Positions 26,539 to 35,033 of a DNA stretch of 64,000 nt are shown here, piece by piece. The notes under the pieces were generated by a model. The model saw only the letters and a list, made by a program, of their open reading frames with translations. It ran no database searches and was not told the DNA's origin. Each line of letters opens with the position of its first letter. The stretch's first letter is position 1. This DNA is from Paraburkholderia sp. ZP32-5 (lineage in GTDB: Bacteria > Pseudomonadota > Gammaproteobacteria > Burkholderiales > Burkholderiaceae). The translations under genes and the position numbers were made by a program. Location: positions 2,046,001 through 2,110,000 of the forward strand of contig NZ_JAJEJP010000002.1 in the NCBI RefSeq assembly GCF_021390495.1, written 5' to 3'.

Positions 26539-27300
26539 TTATCGCCTCGCTGCCTCGCCGTCTCGCGGTAAGCCGCGGACGGCTGAACGACGACGCGTTG
26601 GTTACTGTTGGCGCGTCGGAAAAATGCCCGCCAAAGCAACGATAAAATTAAGGCCGAGATATGGATTACGCACCTCGAACGGCTGATTGCCGCCCGTGAC
26701 CGAGTTGACGATATACGGCGGCGAGACTCCCAACGAAACGTCAAACGCCTTGAGCGTGGTGTCCGCGGCGGCGGTGTTGTAGATCGTCGCCGGATGGCCT
26801 GCCGATAATGCACCGCCGAGCACCGCTGTCGGAGCCGGCACATTGGTCGCCACGGTCGGGTTGGCACCCGTCGTGCTCGCCGTGGCCGTCGAGGCCGGGA
26901 TCGCGATCTGCCCGGTGGCCGACGACGTGCCCGTGGCCTGCACCGTATGCGTATGCGCGGGCATTTGCGACTGCTGCAACAGCACACCTTCGTAGCCGCC
27001 CTGCTGCGCGAGATCTATTGGCTGGAGTCCAGACGCCGTGCCCGTACCGACCGGCGAGCGGCCCCGCAGGTCCGGCAGACCGAAAGTGTTCAGGGAGTCA
27101 CCGCCATAGAAGGTACCGAACAGCGCAAAGAGCGCCTGGTTTTGCTTGAGGGGCATTAACTGCCCCTGGCAAAGCGCCCAGCCTTTGGGTGCAAAGTTGA
27201 AACCCACCATGCGGATTTCGCCGAGATATGGATCGGACATGCTGCCTCCAGAAGAATTGGAAACAAAGACGGCGGAAAGGCCGTGCGGCTGAACGGAACG
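26471..27300. repeat. ancient tandem duplication, unit A (prpR tail + collar gene + leader)
   Basis: This segment and 27298-28145 are paralogous over their whole length. Unit A has the true prpR 3' end, then collar gene A and its leader. In unit B the same order recurs, starting with a 68-base relic of the prpR end at 87% identity without gaps. The two collar leaders differ at only about one base in 60. Confidence 0.75.
26602..27240 (-). CDS. phage tail-collar domain protein (MdpB-like), copy A
   Basis: A 212-residue protein of the tail-collar/microcystin-dependent-protein (MdpB) family. The start MSDPYLGEIRMVGFNFAPKG, the CQGQ motif at about 24-27, FGLPDLRGRSPVG near 53-65 and the QMPAHTHT block near 92-99 are the family landmarks. 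The C-terminal region ends in YLGLNFIVALAGIFPTR. It is a structural, trimer-forming tail-fibre-type domain, but no other phage gene is present. GGAGG precedes the ATG. It is one of two tandem paralogues whose leaders are almost identical. Confidence 0.88.
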   Translation of the reverse strand: MSDPYLGEIRMVGFNFAPKGWALCQGQLMPLKQNQALFALFGTFYGGDSLNTFGLPDLRGRSPVGTGTASGLQPIDLAQQGGYEGVLLQQSQMPAHTHTVQATGTSSATGQIAIPASTATASTTGANPTVATNVPAPTAVLGGALSAGHPATIYNTAAADTTLKAFDVSLGVSPPYIVNSVTGGNQPFEVRNPYLGLNFIVALAGIFPTRQQ

Positions 27301-27365
27301 CGGCGTGCGCCGCGCCCGGCATCAGCAGGACAGCGCTGTGGCGCACGCTGAACACAGCGCGTTAG
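27298..27365 (+). pseudogene. relic copy of the prpR 3' end
   Basis: These 68 bases align without gaps to the last 68 bases of prpR (26471-26538), with 9 mismatches by my count. The reading frame and stop codon are kept: the relic would read GISRTALWRTLN before the stop where prpR reads [12 protein letters not shown]. It has no start codon and follows collar gene A's leader, so it is not a gene. It marks the junction of a tandem duplication. Confidence 0.8.
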
Positions 27366-27443
27366 TCACCGCCTCGGTGCCGCGCGGCGAATCATGACGC
27401 GCGGCTCGGCTCGGCGTGCCGCAAACGGCTGACCAGCGACACT

Positions 27444-28085
27444 TTAGTCGCGCGTCGGATAAATGCCGTTCAACGCAACGATGAAATTGAGGCCGAGATA
27501 CGGATTGCGCACCGCGAACGGCTGGCCACCGCCCGTGACCGAGTTGGCGATGGACGGAGCCGAGACCGTCAGCGACACGTCGAACGGCTTGAGCGTCGTG
27601 TCCGCGGCGGCGGTGTTGTAGATCGTCGCCGGATGGCCTGCCGACAGAGCGCCGCCGAGCACCGCTGTCGGAGCCGGCACATTGGTCGCCACGGTCGGGT
27701 TGGCACCCGCCGAGCTTCCCGTGGCCGTCGAGGCCGGAATCGCGATTTGCCCGCCGGCCGCCGACGCACCCGCGACCTGCGCCGTATGCGTATGCATCGG
27801 CATTTGCGTCTGCTCCAACGTGACGGTTTCGGCGCCGCCCACCTGGCCGAGGTTCACTGGCTGAAGTCCAGGGCTCACGCCCGTGCCTGTGCCGACCGGC
27901 GAGCGCCCCCGCAGGTCCGGCAGACCGAAAGTCAGCTGGCCGTTACCGCCGTAGACGGTACCGAACAGCGTAAAGAGCGCCTGGTTCTGCGTAATCTGCA
28001 TGATCTGCCCCTGGCAGAGCGCCCAGCCGTAGGGTGCAAAGCTAAAACCCACCATGCGAATTTCACCGATATAGGGATCGGACAT
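27444..28085 (-). CDS. phage tail-collar domain protein (MdpB-like), copy B
   Basis: A 213-residue paralogue of copy A with the same landmarks (MSDPYIGEIRMVGF, CQGQ, FGLPDLRGRSPVG, QMPMHTHT, YLGLNFIVAL). The N-terminal half differs in the loop after the DLRG motif (GTGVSPGLQPVNLGQV). The ribosome-binding site and 5' leader are the same as in copy A. Such collar proteins often occur as sets of two or three paralogues in proteobacteria; their function outside phages is not established. Confidence 0.88.
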   Translation of the reverse strand: MSDPYIGEIRMVGFSFAPYGWALCQGQIMQITQNQALFTLFGTVYGGNGQLTFGLPDLRGRSPVGTGTGVSPGLQPVNLGQVGGAETVTLEQTQMPMHTHTAQVAGASAAGGQIAIPASTATGSSAGANPTVATNVPAPTAVLGGALSAGHPATIYNTAAADTTLKPFDVSLTVSAPSIANSVTGGGQPFAVRNPYLGLNFIVALNGIYPTRD

Positions 28086-28272
28086 GCTGCCTCCAGAAGA
28101 ATTGGAAACAAAGACGACGGAAAGGCCGTGCGGCTGAACGGAACGCAGCGCGCAACGGAACGATCAACGGCATGCAACGGACGATGAAAAGGGCAATGCA
28201 TCGCGCCGCGCACAACGATGTGCGGCACGACAAACCGAATGGAATGCAACAGCAGACGAAACGCGGCGCGCG

Positions 28273-28635
28273 TCACACCGCGTCCGACGCAGCGGCTGGC
28301 GCCGTAGCCGGCGACACCTTGCGATGAATCACCGCGCAGAGCACCCCTGCTCCCGATTCAAGCGGCTTCGCCGGCGACACGAACAGCAGCCACGCGCGGC
28401 CATCGGATGCGATAAAGCGATAGGTATCCTGCGGTAACGCGATATTGAGCGGCAACTCGAAGCTCGCCGAATAGCACTCGTAGTCGTTGTTCATCGCGAC
28501 GTCCGCCCATGCGTCGAGCAAACGCGTCTGCACGAGCGGGCGTGCCGCATCGTCCGCGCTTGCCAGTGTGAAGACATGTCCGAGTGCTGACTGCAACTCG
28601 TCCAGGGCCGGTAAATCGGAAACCGTGTTCGACAA
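28273..28635 (-). CDS. DUF6916-like small protein of the tail-collar module
   Basis: A 120-residue protein with a core (about 15-105) that resembles DUF6916, a domain I recall being encoded beside tail-collar genes. The pattern is a DELQSALGHVF start, then a beta-rich part with LPQDTYRF and an aromatic WLLFVSP strand. I chose TTG 28635 because AGGGGGCG lies 5-8 bases upstream; the longer frame from ATG 28758 adds about 41 residues that do not look protein-like. It lies 187 bases before collar copy B in the same direction. Function is unknown; it may be a partner or chaperone of the collar proteins. Confidence 0.65.
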   Translation of the reverse strand: MSNTVSDLPALDELQSALGHVFTLASADDAARPLVQTRLLDAWADVAMNNDYECYSASFELPLNIALPQDTYRFIASDGRAWLLFVSPAKPLESGAGVLCAVIHRKVSPATAPAAASDAV

Positions 28636-28933
28636 CTTCGCCCCCTGCTTCGATTGCAACGCGCGCACGCTCGGTCTGCTGATGCGGCATGCGGGTTGCC
28701 GTGTTTCTGGTTGTGCTTCCGGTTCGCGCGTGCTTTGTCGTACTTCGTCGCATTTCATCGCGCTTGCTTTGCGGATCCGGTTGCGCGTTGCATCACGCTC
28801 GCTTGTGATGGTCCAATTTCTATTTCCCAGTGCTTCTCTGTCGTCAAACTTACGGCAGCCGCGCTGCAGTTCTTTAGCGAATTGCACCGCTGTTATGCGA
28901 GTTCACTGCTTGCTCATTGCTTGCTCACGTACA

Positions 28934-29536
28934 TCACATAGCCACCACATTCGCGTTACCACGCAGCGCCGCGAGCGAAACGGCCGGCGCGTCGAACGGC
29001 GCGCATTCACGACGCATCAGATCGTAGACACCCGACCCGCCGCTCTGCTTGACGAAACCAAGGCGCCGGTACAGCGCCTGCGCGGGGTTGTCGGTTTCGA
29101 CATTCAGGCTCACCGGCAATTGCTCGCGCACCGCGTCGGCGATCAGCGCATGCAGCAGTTGCGTGCCGATTCCCTTGCCGCGCCATGCGGGCAGCAATGC
29201 GATATCGATGATCCGCACTTCGTCGCCGATCTGCGGCGGCCGCCACGCGTGATACAGACGTCCGACCGGCTCCGCGCCGGCCAGCACGACATCGAAACAC
29301 GCATGCGGATAGTGCTCGTGGTAGTACGTGTGCTGAAACTGGAATTGCTGCCGCAGAAATGCTTCGATGCGTTGCGGCTCCCAGCCGGTGCGGGAGAATT
29401 CGTCCCAGCGCGTGCTGATAAATACATCGGCGAGAAACGCCTCGTCGGTATCGTTAGCTGCGTGCAAACTGACGGCGCTTACGTTTTCCGGATGACTGCA
29501 TTGTGAATTCGCGGCGAAGGTAGATTCGGTTTGCAT
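28934..29536 (-). CDS. GNAT-family N-acetyltransferase of the tail-collar module
   Basis: A 200-residue GNAT. The acetyl-CoA-binding motif is visible as LLPAWRGKGIGTQLLHAL (about 113-130), followed by SLNVETDNPAQALYRRLGF, the canonical motif B. It should acetylate an amine, but the target is unknown. It lies upstream of the DUF6916-like and collar genes in the same direction, a grouping I believe recurs with collar genes in other proteobacteria. I use ATG 29536; a second ATG at 29563 is separated from it by an 18-base hairpin (29544-29561). Confidence 0.82.
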   Translation of the reverse strand: MQTESTFAANSQCSHPENVSAVSLHAANDTDEAFLADVFISTRWDEFSRTGWEPQRIEAFLRQQFQFQHTYYHEHYPHACFDVVLAGAEPVGRLYHAWRPPQIGDEVRIIDIALLPAWRGKGIGTQLLHALIADAVREQLPVSLNVETDNPAQALYRRLGFVKQSGGSGVYDLMRRECAPFDAPAVSLAALRGNANVVAM

Positions 29537-29543
29537 AAGAAAA

Positions 29544-29561
29544 GCTTTTCGTGAGAAAAGC
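29544..29561 (-). promoter_or_regulatory. hairpin in the GNAT 5' leader
   Basis: Seven-base perfect arms (29544-29550 and 29555-29561) with a 4-base loop lie directly upstream of the preferred start at 29536. If transcribed, the hairpin would cover the ribosome-binding region. A role in translation control is speculative. Confidence 0.35.
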
Positions 29562-29702
29562 ATTGGAAAGCCAGTGGTATGACTAATAGCGAGTACCGTC
29601 GAATCCTAGTCAATTGTGATTTATGCAGCAACGGAAAACATCGCGTCGCGCGCGATATATGCGGGGTGATTCACGGCTGTGAATCAGAGCTGTAACTCAC
29701 GC

Positions 29703-30620
29703 CTATGCGCGCGAGTTGTCGAGCCGTGCAAATTCTTCGCTAAGAAAATCGACGCACACGCGCACCTTTGCCGATTGGGCCAGCCGCTCCGGATACACGG
29801 CCCACACGTTCGCCGGCTGCGTGACCTCGGGCAACACCTGGCGCAACTCGCCGCTCGCGATCAGCGCGTGGACGTCCCACAACGACCGCAGCACGATGCC
29901 GCGTCCGGCGAGCGCCCATTGCACCGCGACTTCGCCGTGATTGGTCGACAGTGGCCCCGTGACCTTGATCGACGTCTCTTCGCCGCGCGCCGAGAGTCGC
30001 CACACACCGAATGGATGATCGCGCTCCTTGATCGCGAGACACGCATGCGACGACAGATCCGCGAGTTGCCGCGGCGTACCGTGTCGCGCAAGATAGTCAG
30101 GCGATGCGCACAGCACGCGATGATTCGACGCGAGCCGCCGCGCGATCAGATGCGGCGCGATTTCATCGCCGATACGAATGTCGAGGTCGAAGCCCTCGCC
30201 GCCGACATCGACGAGACGATCGAACAGATCGAGCCGCACGCTCAGTTGCGGATAGCGTTCGGTGAAACTTGCGAGCGCCGGCGCGACAAAGCGGCGACCA
30301 AAGCCGAAGCTGCTCGAAATGCGCAGCTTGCCGCCCGGAATCCGACGCGTCGTCGATACGTCTTCAACGAGTTGGTCGACGTCGTCGAGAATCTTTTCGG
30401 CCCACGCATAGACGCGCTCGCCCGCCTCGGTGATCGCGACGCGGCGCGTCGAGCGATGCAGCAGACGCGTGCCGAGCGTCGTCTCCAGCACGTTGATGCG
30501 TTTGCTCACATAGGCGGCCGATACCGACAGCGCATCGGCCGCCGCGCTGAAACTGCACTTGCGCGCGACTTCGCAGAACACACGCAGATCGCCGAGATCG
30601 GGAGACGGGACGCTATTCAT
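29703..30620 (-). CDS. LysR-type regulator, probably DmlR-like
   Basis: A 305-residue LysR-family regulator with an N-terminal winged helix-turn-helix (about 10-70) and a substrate-binding domain. It is divergent from a D-malate/tartrate dehydrogenase gene, the same arrangement as dmlR-dmlA of Escherichia coli, so it probably activates that gene in response to a dicarboxylic or hydroxy acid. The 125-base intergenic region contains a TGTGC/GCACA inverted repeat (30644-30670) that may be its operator. The family and the arrangement are clear; the ligand is inferred. Confidence 0.85.
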   Translation of the reverse strand: MNSVPSPDLGDLRVFCEVARKCSFSAAADALSVSAAYVSKRINVLETTLGTRLLHRSTRRVAITEAGERVYAWAEKILDDVDQLVEDVSTTRRIPGGKLRISSSFGFGRRFVAPALASFTERYPQLSVRLDLFDRLVDVGGEGFDLDIRIGDEIAPHLIARRLASNHRVLCASPDYLARHGTPRQLADLSSHACLAIKERDHPFGVWRLSARGEETSIKVTGPLSTNHGEVAVQWALAGRGIVLRSLWDVHALIASGELRQVLPEVTQPANVWAVYPERLAQSAKVRVCVDFLSEEFARLDNSRA

Positions 30621-30745
30621 CGGGACGCTCTTTATTCACGAATTGTGCATAGTGGCTTAACCAAAGCACACATTTTAGGCGCAAACAGCAGGAATAGAAT
30701 AAGCACCGTCGAATCCCCGATTACATCCCAAAGGAGGAGCACAGC

Positions 30746-31831
30746 ATGTCGAACAGATATCGGATCGCCGTCATTCCGGGTGACGGCATCGGCGTCGAAG
30801 TGATGCCCGAAGCACTGCGCGTACTGGAGGTCGCGACGCAGCGCTTTGGCATCGAACTCGACTATCAGCACATCGAGTGGGCGAGCTGCGATTACTACGC
30901 GAAGCACGGCAAGATGATGCCGGACGACTGGAAGCAACAACTGCAATCGCGCGATGCGATTCTGTTCGGCGCGGTCGGCTGGCCCGACACCGTGCCGGAT
31001 CACATTTCGCTATGGGGGTCGCTCTTGAAGTTCCGCCGCGAGTTCGACCAGTATGTGAACCTGCGCCCTGCCCGGCTATTCGCCGGCGTGCCGTCGCCGC
31101 TCGCGGGACGCAAGGCCGGCGACATCGATTTCTGGATCGTGCGCGAGAACACCGAGGGCGAATATTCGTCGGTCGGCGGCGTGATGTTCGAAGGCACCGA
31201 GCGCGAATTCGTTCTGCAGGAATCGGTCTTCACACGGCACGGCAGCGAGCGCGTGCTGAAGTTCGCGTTCGATCTCGCGCAGCGCCGCGCGCGCAAGAAA
31301 ATCACCGTCGCGACCAAGAGCAACGGCATCGCGATCAGCATGCCGTGGTGGGACAAATGCGCGGCCGGCATCGCCGCGCAATATCCGGACGTCACGTGGG
31401 ACAAGCAGCACATCGACATCCTGTCCGCGCGCTTCGTGCTGAATCCGGATCGCTTCGACGTGGTGGTCGCGACCAATCTGTTCGGCGACATCCTGAGCGA
31501 CCTCGGCCCTGCCTGCACCGGCACGATCGGCCTCGCGCCGTCGGGCAATCTGAATCCGGACCGCAAGTTTCCGTCGCTGTTCGAACCGGTGCACGGCTCG
31601 GCACCGGACATCGCCGGCAAGTACATCGCCAATCCGATCGCGATGATCTGGTCGGCCGCGATGATGCTCGACTTCCTCGGACACTCCACCGGCAAGGAGC
31701 GCGAGGCGCACGACGCGATTCTCGCGGCGATCGAGGCAACGCTCGTCTCGGGTCCGCATACTGGCGACCTCGGCGGCAAGGCGAGCACCAGCGATGTCGG
31801 CAAGGCGATCGCGGCGAAACTCGGGGCATGA
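30746..31831 (+). CDS. dmlA: D-malate/tartrate dehydrogenase (decarboxylating), DmlA/TtuC-like
   Basis: A 361-residue member of the isopropylmalate/isocitrate dehydrogenase family, NAD-dependent and oxidatively decarboxylating. The start NRYRIAVIPGDGIGVEVMPEA-like block, WDKQHIDILSARFVLNPD and NLFGDILSDLG (metal- and substrate-binding Asp) are visible. The distinctive sequence WASCDYYAKHGKMMP is typical of the TtuC/DmlA branch. It converts D-malate to pyruvate, or acts on tartrate or related acids. AAGGAGGAG precedes the ATG. Its regulator is divergent, and no leuCD-type gene is near, which argues against leucine synthesis. Confidence 0.88.
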   Translation: MSNRYRIAVIPGDGIGVEVMPEALRVLEVATQRFGIELDYQHIEWASCDYYAKHGKMMPDDWKQQLQSRDAILFGAVGWPDTVPDHISLWGSLLKFRREFDQYVNLRPARLFAGVPSPLAGRKAGDIDFWIVRENTEGEYSSVGGVMFEGTEREFVLQESVFTRHGSERVLKFAFDLAQRRARKKITVATKSNGIAISMPWWDKCAAGIAAQYPDVTWDKQHIDILSARFVLNPDRFDVVVATNLFGDILSDLGPACTGTIGLAPSGNLNPDRKFPSLFEPVHGSAPDIAGKYIANPIAMIWSAAMMLDFLGHSTGKEREAHDAILAAIEATLVSGPHTGDLGGKASTSDVGKAIAAKLGA

Positions 31832-32095
31832 GGTGAGCGGCGAATAATCGTTGCGCGGGGCGGATCGACATGCCGGTAATTCGGTCCGCTCGTGCGCGAA
31901 GCGGCTTGTGGTGATGGACGATTCGAGCCTATACACCCACTACAAGCTGGTGAAGTTTTCATTTGCCTGCCACCCGGGGCCGTCCAGATTCACGAAGGAA
32001 CTCGCGCTTTCCGAATTACACTGGCTGGGCGGCGTAAGCCATAACAACGTCTTCATCAAGACCTGATCAACCCTTTTGCGCAAGGACGCATCTGC

Positions 32096-33082
32096 ATGAG
32101 CATCGAAGCCTATCCGATCGAAGTCGAATTCCCCGATATCACGCCGCACGAGCAGTCGTCGTCCGGTATCGCGTATGTGCACACGTTCGATTCGGGCCTG
32201 CCCGGTCCGCACGTGATGATCAATGCGCTGACGCACGGCAACGAGGTGTGCGGCGCGATCGTCGTCGATGAACTGCTGCGCCGCGCGCTGCGTCCGCGGC
32301 GCGGGCGTCTGACGTTGTCGTTCGCGAACGTCGCCGCATACGGGCGCTTCGATCCGGCAAAGCCGGATGCCGCGCGCTTCGTCGATCAGGACTTCAATCG
32401 CGTGTGGACCGCGGCGGTGCTCGACGATACGTCGCGCACGTCGAGCGAACTGGAGCGCGCGCGGGCGCTGCGCCCGGTGGTCGACACCGTCGATGCGCTG
32501 CTCGATCTGCATTCGATGCACGAGAAGAGCAAGCCGCTGATCGTCGCGGGACCGCTGCAAAAAGGCATCGATCTGGCCACGCGGCTCGGCACGCCGGCCA
32601 CGGTGATCTGCGACGAAGGGCATCCGGAAGGCCGCCGCATGCGCGACTACGAAGGTTTCGGCGATCCCGCGAGCGCGAAGAACGCGCTGCTGATCGAATG
32701 CGGCCAGCATTGGGAGCCGGGCGCGGTAGCCGTCGCGCGCGATACGACCGCGCGCTTCCTGCTGCTCGCCGGCGTGATCGACGAAGCGGATCTGCCGCCC
32801 GGCTGGCTCGCGCCGCTGCCGGCCGCGCAACACATCGTGCGCGTCACGCAGCCGGTCGTCGCCACCAGCATGGACTTCCGTTTCGCCGCGCCGTACACGG
32901 GCCTCGAGATTTTCCCCGAGGCCGGCGCGTTGATCGGCTGGTCGAACGGCGAGGAAGTGCGCACGCCCTATGACAACTGCATGCTCGTGATGCCGTCGCT
33001 GCGGCAGTTGCGCCCCGGCGTGACCGTCGTGCGGCTGGGCAAGATCGAGCAGACGATCGCGAATCCGGGCGCGGCGGGCTGA
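32096..33082 (+). CDS. succinylglutamate desuccinylase/aspartoacylase-family hydrolase
   Basis: A 328-residue zinc amidohydrolase of the aspartoacylase/succinylglutamate desuccinylase family (M14-like). Zinc ligands fit HGNE at about 46-49 (His and Glu) and the later His in DLHSMH at about 139-144. Such enzymes release an acid from an N-acyl amino acid. The substrate is not determined here. It follows dmlA by 264 bases in the same direction, with the symporter gene further on. Confidence 0.78.
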   Translation: MSIEAYPIEVEFPDITPHEQSSSGIAYVHTFDSGLPGPHVMINALTHGNEVCGAIVVDELLRRALRPRRGRLTLSFANVAAYGRFDPAKPDAARFVDQDFNRVWTAAVLDDTSRTSSELERARALRPVVDTVDALLDLHSMHEKSKPLIVAGPLQKGIDLATRLGTPATVICDEGHPEGRRMRDYEGFGDPASAKNALLIECGQHWEPGAVAVARDTTARFLLLAGVIDEADLPPGWLAPLPAAQHIVRVTQPVVATSMDFRFAAPYTGLEIFPEAGALIGWSNGEEVRTPYDNCMLVMPSLRQLRPGVTVVRLGKIEQTIANPGAAG

Positions 33083-33527
33083 TGATCGCTGTAACGCATT
33101 TTCGCGCCGCGCCTTCTCCCGCTTCAGCCTTCGCTTAAACCCCTCAGCTAACGCATGCCGCGCAACCACGCGCGGCATGCCGACGCGCCGCCGCTCCCTC
33201 CTTCGACGCGTCGAATTCCACCCAGCCGCACATAGGCCTACGCCCATTTTCCGTCCGTCTCGGGTATTCCCGCGTTGACCCGATACCGTCAAATTGCTTA
33301 CAGTGGCGCGCGTTCGCGGGAAGAATCACCGTTCTGTAATCGAACAAATCGCAAACACATCGCCGACCCGATGCGGTTCCTGCAAGGCGACCGTCCGGGT
33401 ATGATTTATTGCCGAAGCACAGCCATTTTTGCCGTGGCGCAGGGATCGCGCGCCGCCTGCAATCGGCGTACGGTCTTAAGGAAAAAATAGCTCGTCGTGC
33501 GGGCCTTTTCGCAGTAAGGAGACCATC
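33083..33527. other. 445-base gap with a hairpin and a presumed promoter
   Basis: Nothing gene-like is seen in this stretch. It contains the strong hairpin at 33153-33180. The second half (about 33290-33520) is less GC-rich and should hold the promoter of the downstream symporter gene. Confidence 0.5.
33153..33180 (+). terminator. hairpin, candidate terminator after the aspartoacylase-like gene
   Basis: Eleven-base perfect arms (33153-33163 and 33170-33180) around a 6-base loop, 70 bases past the stop of the preceding gene. It lacks a T-run, so it may be a rho-dependent end or mRNA-end stabiliser. Confidence 0.5.
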
Positions 33528-34886
33528 ATGAACCGCAGCACCACTGTGAATGTTCAAACCTTCATCAACGAGCATCCGTTTTCGCCGTTCCAGTGGCTGA
33601 TCTTCTTCATGTGCTTTGTGATCGTGCTGCTGGACGGCTTCGACACGGCCGCGATCGGCTTTATCGCGCCTTCGCTGATTAACGAATGGGGTATCGACAA
33701 ACCGTCGCTCGCACCGGTGCTGAGCGCGGCGCTGTTCGGCCTCGCGTGCGGCGCGCTGGGTTCGGGCCCGCTGTCCGACCGTCTCGGACGTCGCGGCATG
33801 CTGCTCGGCTCGGTGCTGCTGTTCGGTGTTGCCTGCCTCGGCTCCGCGTTCGCCGACAGCATCGAACACCTGACCATCCTGCGCTTCATTACCGGCGTTG
33901 GCCTCGGCGCCGCGATGCCGAATGCGGTGACGATGATGGGCGAGTACTGCCCGGATCGCCGCCGCGCCACCGTGATCAATCTGATGTTCTGCGGCTTCCC
34001 GCTCGGCGCCGCGTTCGGCGGCTTCCTCGCCGCATGGATGATTCCGCATTTCGGCTGGCGCAGCGTGCTGCTGCTCGGCGGTATCACGCCGCTGGTGCTG
34101 GTGTTGTTGCTGCTCGCGAAGATGCCGGAATCGGTGCGCTACATGGTTGCCAACAACAAGCCGGTCGAACGGATTCGCGCGGCGCTCGCGCGCATTTCCG
34201 GCGACGCGGTACAGGCCGGTGCATTCACGATGACCGAAACCGCGCCGCAGACCGGCGGCAAGGGTCTCGCCGTCGTGCTGTCGCGTTCGTATATCGTCGG
34301 CTCGGTGATGCTGTGGCTCGCGTACTTCATGGGCCTCGTGATCTTCTATGCGTCGATCAACTGGATGCCGATCCTGCTGAAGGACGCCGGCCTCACGCCG
34401 CAACGCGCGACGCTGATCTCCGCGCTGTTCCCGCTCGGCGGCATCGGCGCGGTGTTCGCCGGCTGGCTGATGGACCGCTTCAATGGCAATCGCGTCGTCG
34501 CGATCTGCTATGCGCTGACCGCCGTCAGCGTGTACTTCATCGGCCAGGCGGCCGGCAATGTCGGCGCGCTGGTGTTCATCGTGTTCGTCGCGGGCGTGCT
34601 GATGAATACCGCGCAATCGTCGCTGCCGGCGCTCGCCGCCGCGTTCTACCCGACCCAGGGCCGCGGTACCGGCGTTGCGTGGATGCTCGGCGTCGGCCGC
34701 TTCGGCGGCATCGCGGGGTCGTTCCTCGTGGCCGAACTGACGCGCCGTCACTTCTCGTTCGGCGGCATCTTCGCGACGATCGCGATCGCCGGTCTGGTGT
34801 CGTGCATCGCGTTGCTGATCAAGCAGGCAGCACGTCCACAGGCGATGGAAGCCGGAGCGTCGAAGGCGGAGTCGTTCGGACATTGA
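33528..34886 (+). CDS. MFS aromatic-acid:H+ symporter (AAHS family)
   Basis: A 452-residue MFS transporter of the aromatic acid:proton symporter type (PcaK/MhpT-like). The first membrane segment is followed by VLLDGFDTAAIGFIAPSL, the family hallmark with its DGFD motif. DRLGRRGMLL is the typical motif A after the second segment, and twelve segments are evident. It should import a protonated aromatic or similar organic acid. No aromatic-ring pathway gene is adjacent, so the substrate is open. TAAGGAG lies 8 bases before the ATG and a strong terminator follows. Confidence 0.88.
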   Translation: MNRSTTVNVQTFINEHPFSPFQWLIFFMCFVIVLLDGFDTAAIGFIAPSLINEWGIDKPSLAPVLSAALFGLACGALGSGPLSDRLGRRGMLLGSVLLFGVACLGSAFADSIEHLTILRFITGVGLGAAMPNAVTMMGEYCPDRRRATVINLMFCGFPLGAAFGGFLAAWMIPHFGWRSVLLLGGITPLVLVLLLLAKMPESVRYMVANNKPVERIRAALARISGDAVQAGAFTMTETAPQTGGKGLAVVLSRSYIVGSVMLWLAYFMGLVIFYASINWMPILLKDAGLTPQRATLISALFPLGGIGAVFAGWLMDRFNGNRVVAICYALTAVSVYFIGQAAGNVGALVFIVFVAGVLMNTAQSSLPALAAAFYPTQGRGTGVAWMLGVGRFGGIAGSFLVAELTRRHFSFGGIFATIAIAGLVSCIALLIKQAARPQAMEAGASKAESFGH

Positions 34887-34958
34887 GCGCGTCGCACAAC
34901 GGCGACACAGTTCGCTGACGAGCCGCCAGATTCGCAACTAGTCCGGTCGTAAAGTGAA

Positions 34959-34990
34959 GCCACCCTGCCTCGCGCAGGGTGGCTTTTTTT
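34959..34990 (+). terminator. intrinsic terminator, 10-bp stem and T7
   Basis: Perfect 10-base arms (34959-34968, 34974-34983), a 5-base loop and seven T. It follows the symporter gene by 72 bases and lies between convergent genes. Confidence 0.9.
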
Positions 34991-35033
34991 CTGGCACGCC
35001 GAACCGATATCGAATCACGAAGCGCTCTGGAAA

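Larger units (their letters stand above)
27298..28145. repeat. ancient tandem duplication, unit B
   Basis: Unit B consists of the prpR-end relic, collar gene B and the shared leader. Its collar gene is offset from copy A by 842-845 bases. Within the genes, the block coding for the PTVATNVPAPTAVLGGAL region (27600-27710 against 26759-26870) is nearly identical at DNA level, while the N-terminal thirds differ more. This pattern suggests later gene conversion between the copies. Confidence 0.75.

Noticed and set aside
31851..32066. Frame of 71 codons between dmlA and the aspartoacylase-like gene
   Set aside because: It has no ribosome-binding site and no recognisable sequence.
33144..34937. Open frame of 597 codons on the minus strand opposite the AAHS symporter
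   Set aside because: Shadow frame rich in Arg, His, Glu and Gln. The symporter on the plus strand has clear family motifs and a ribosome-binding site.
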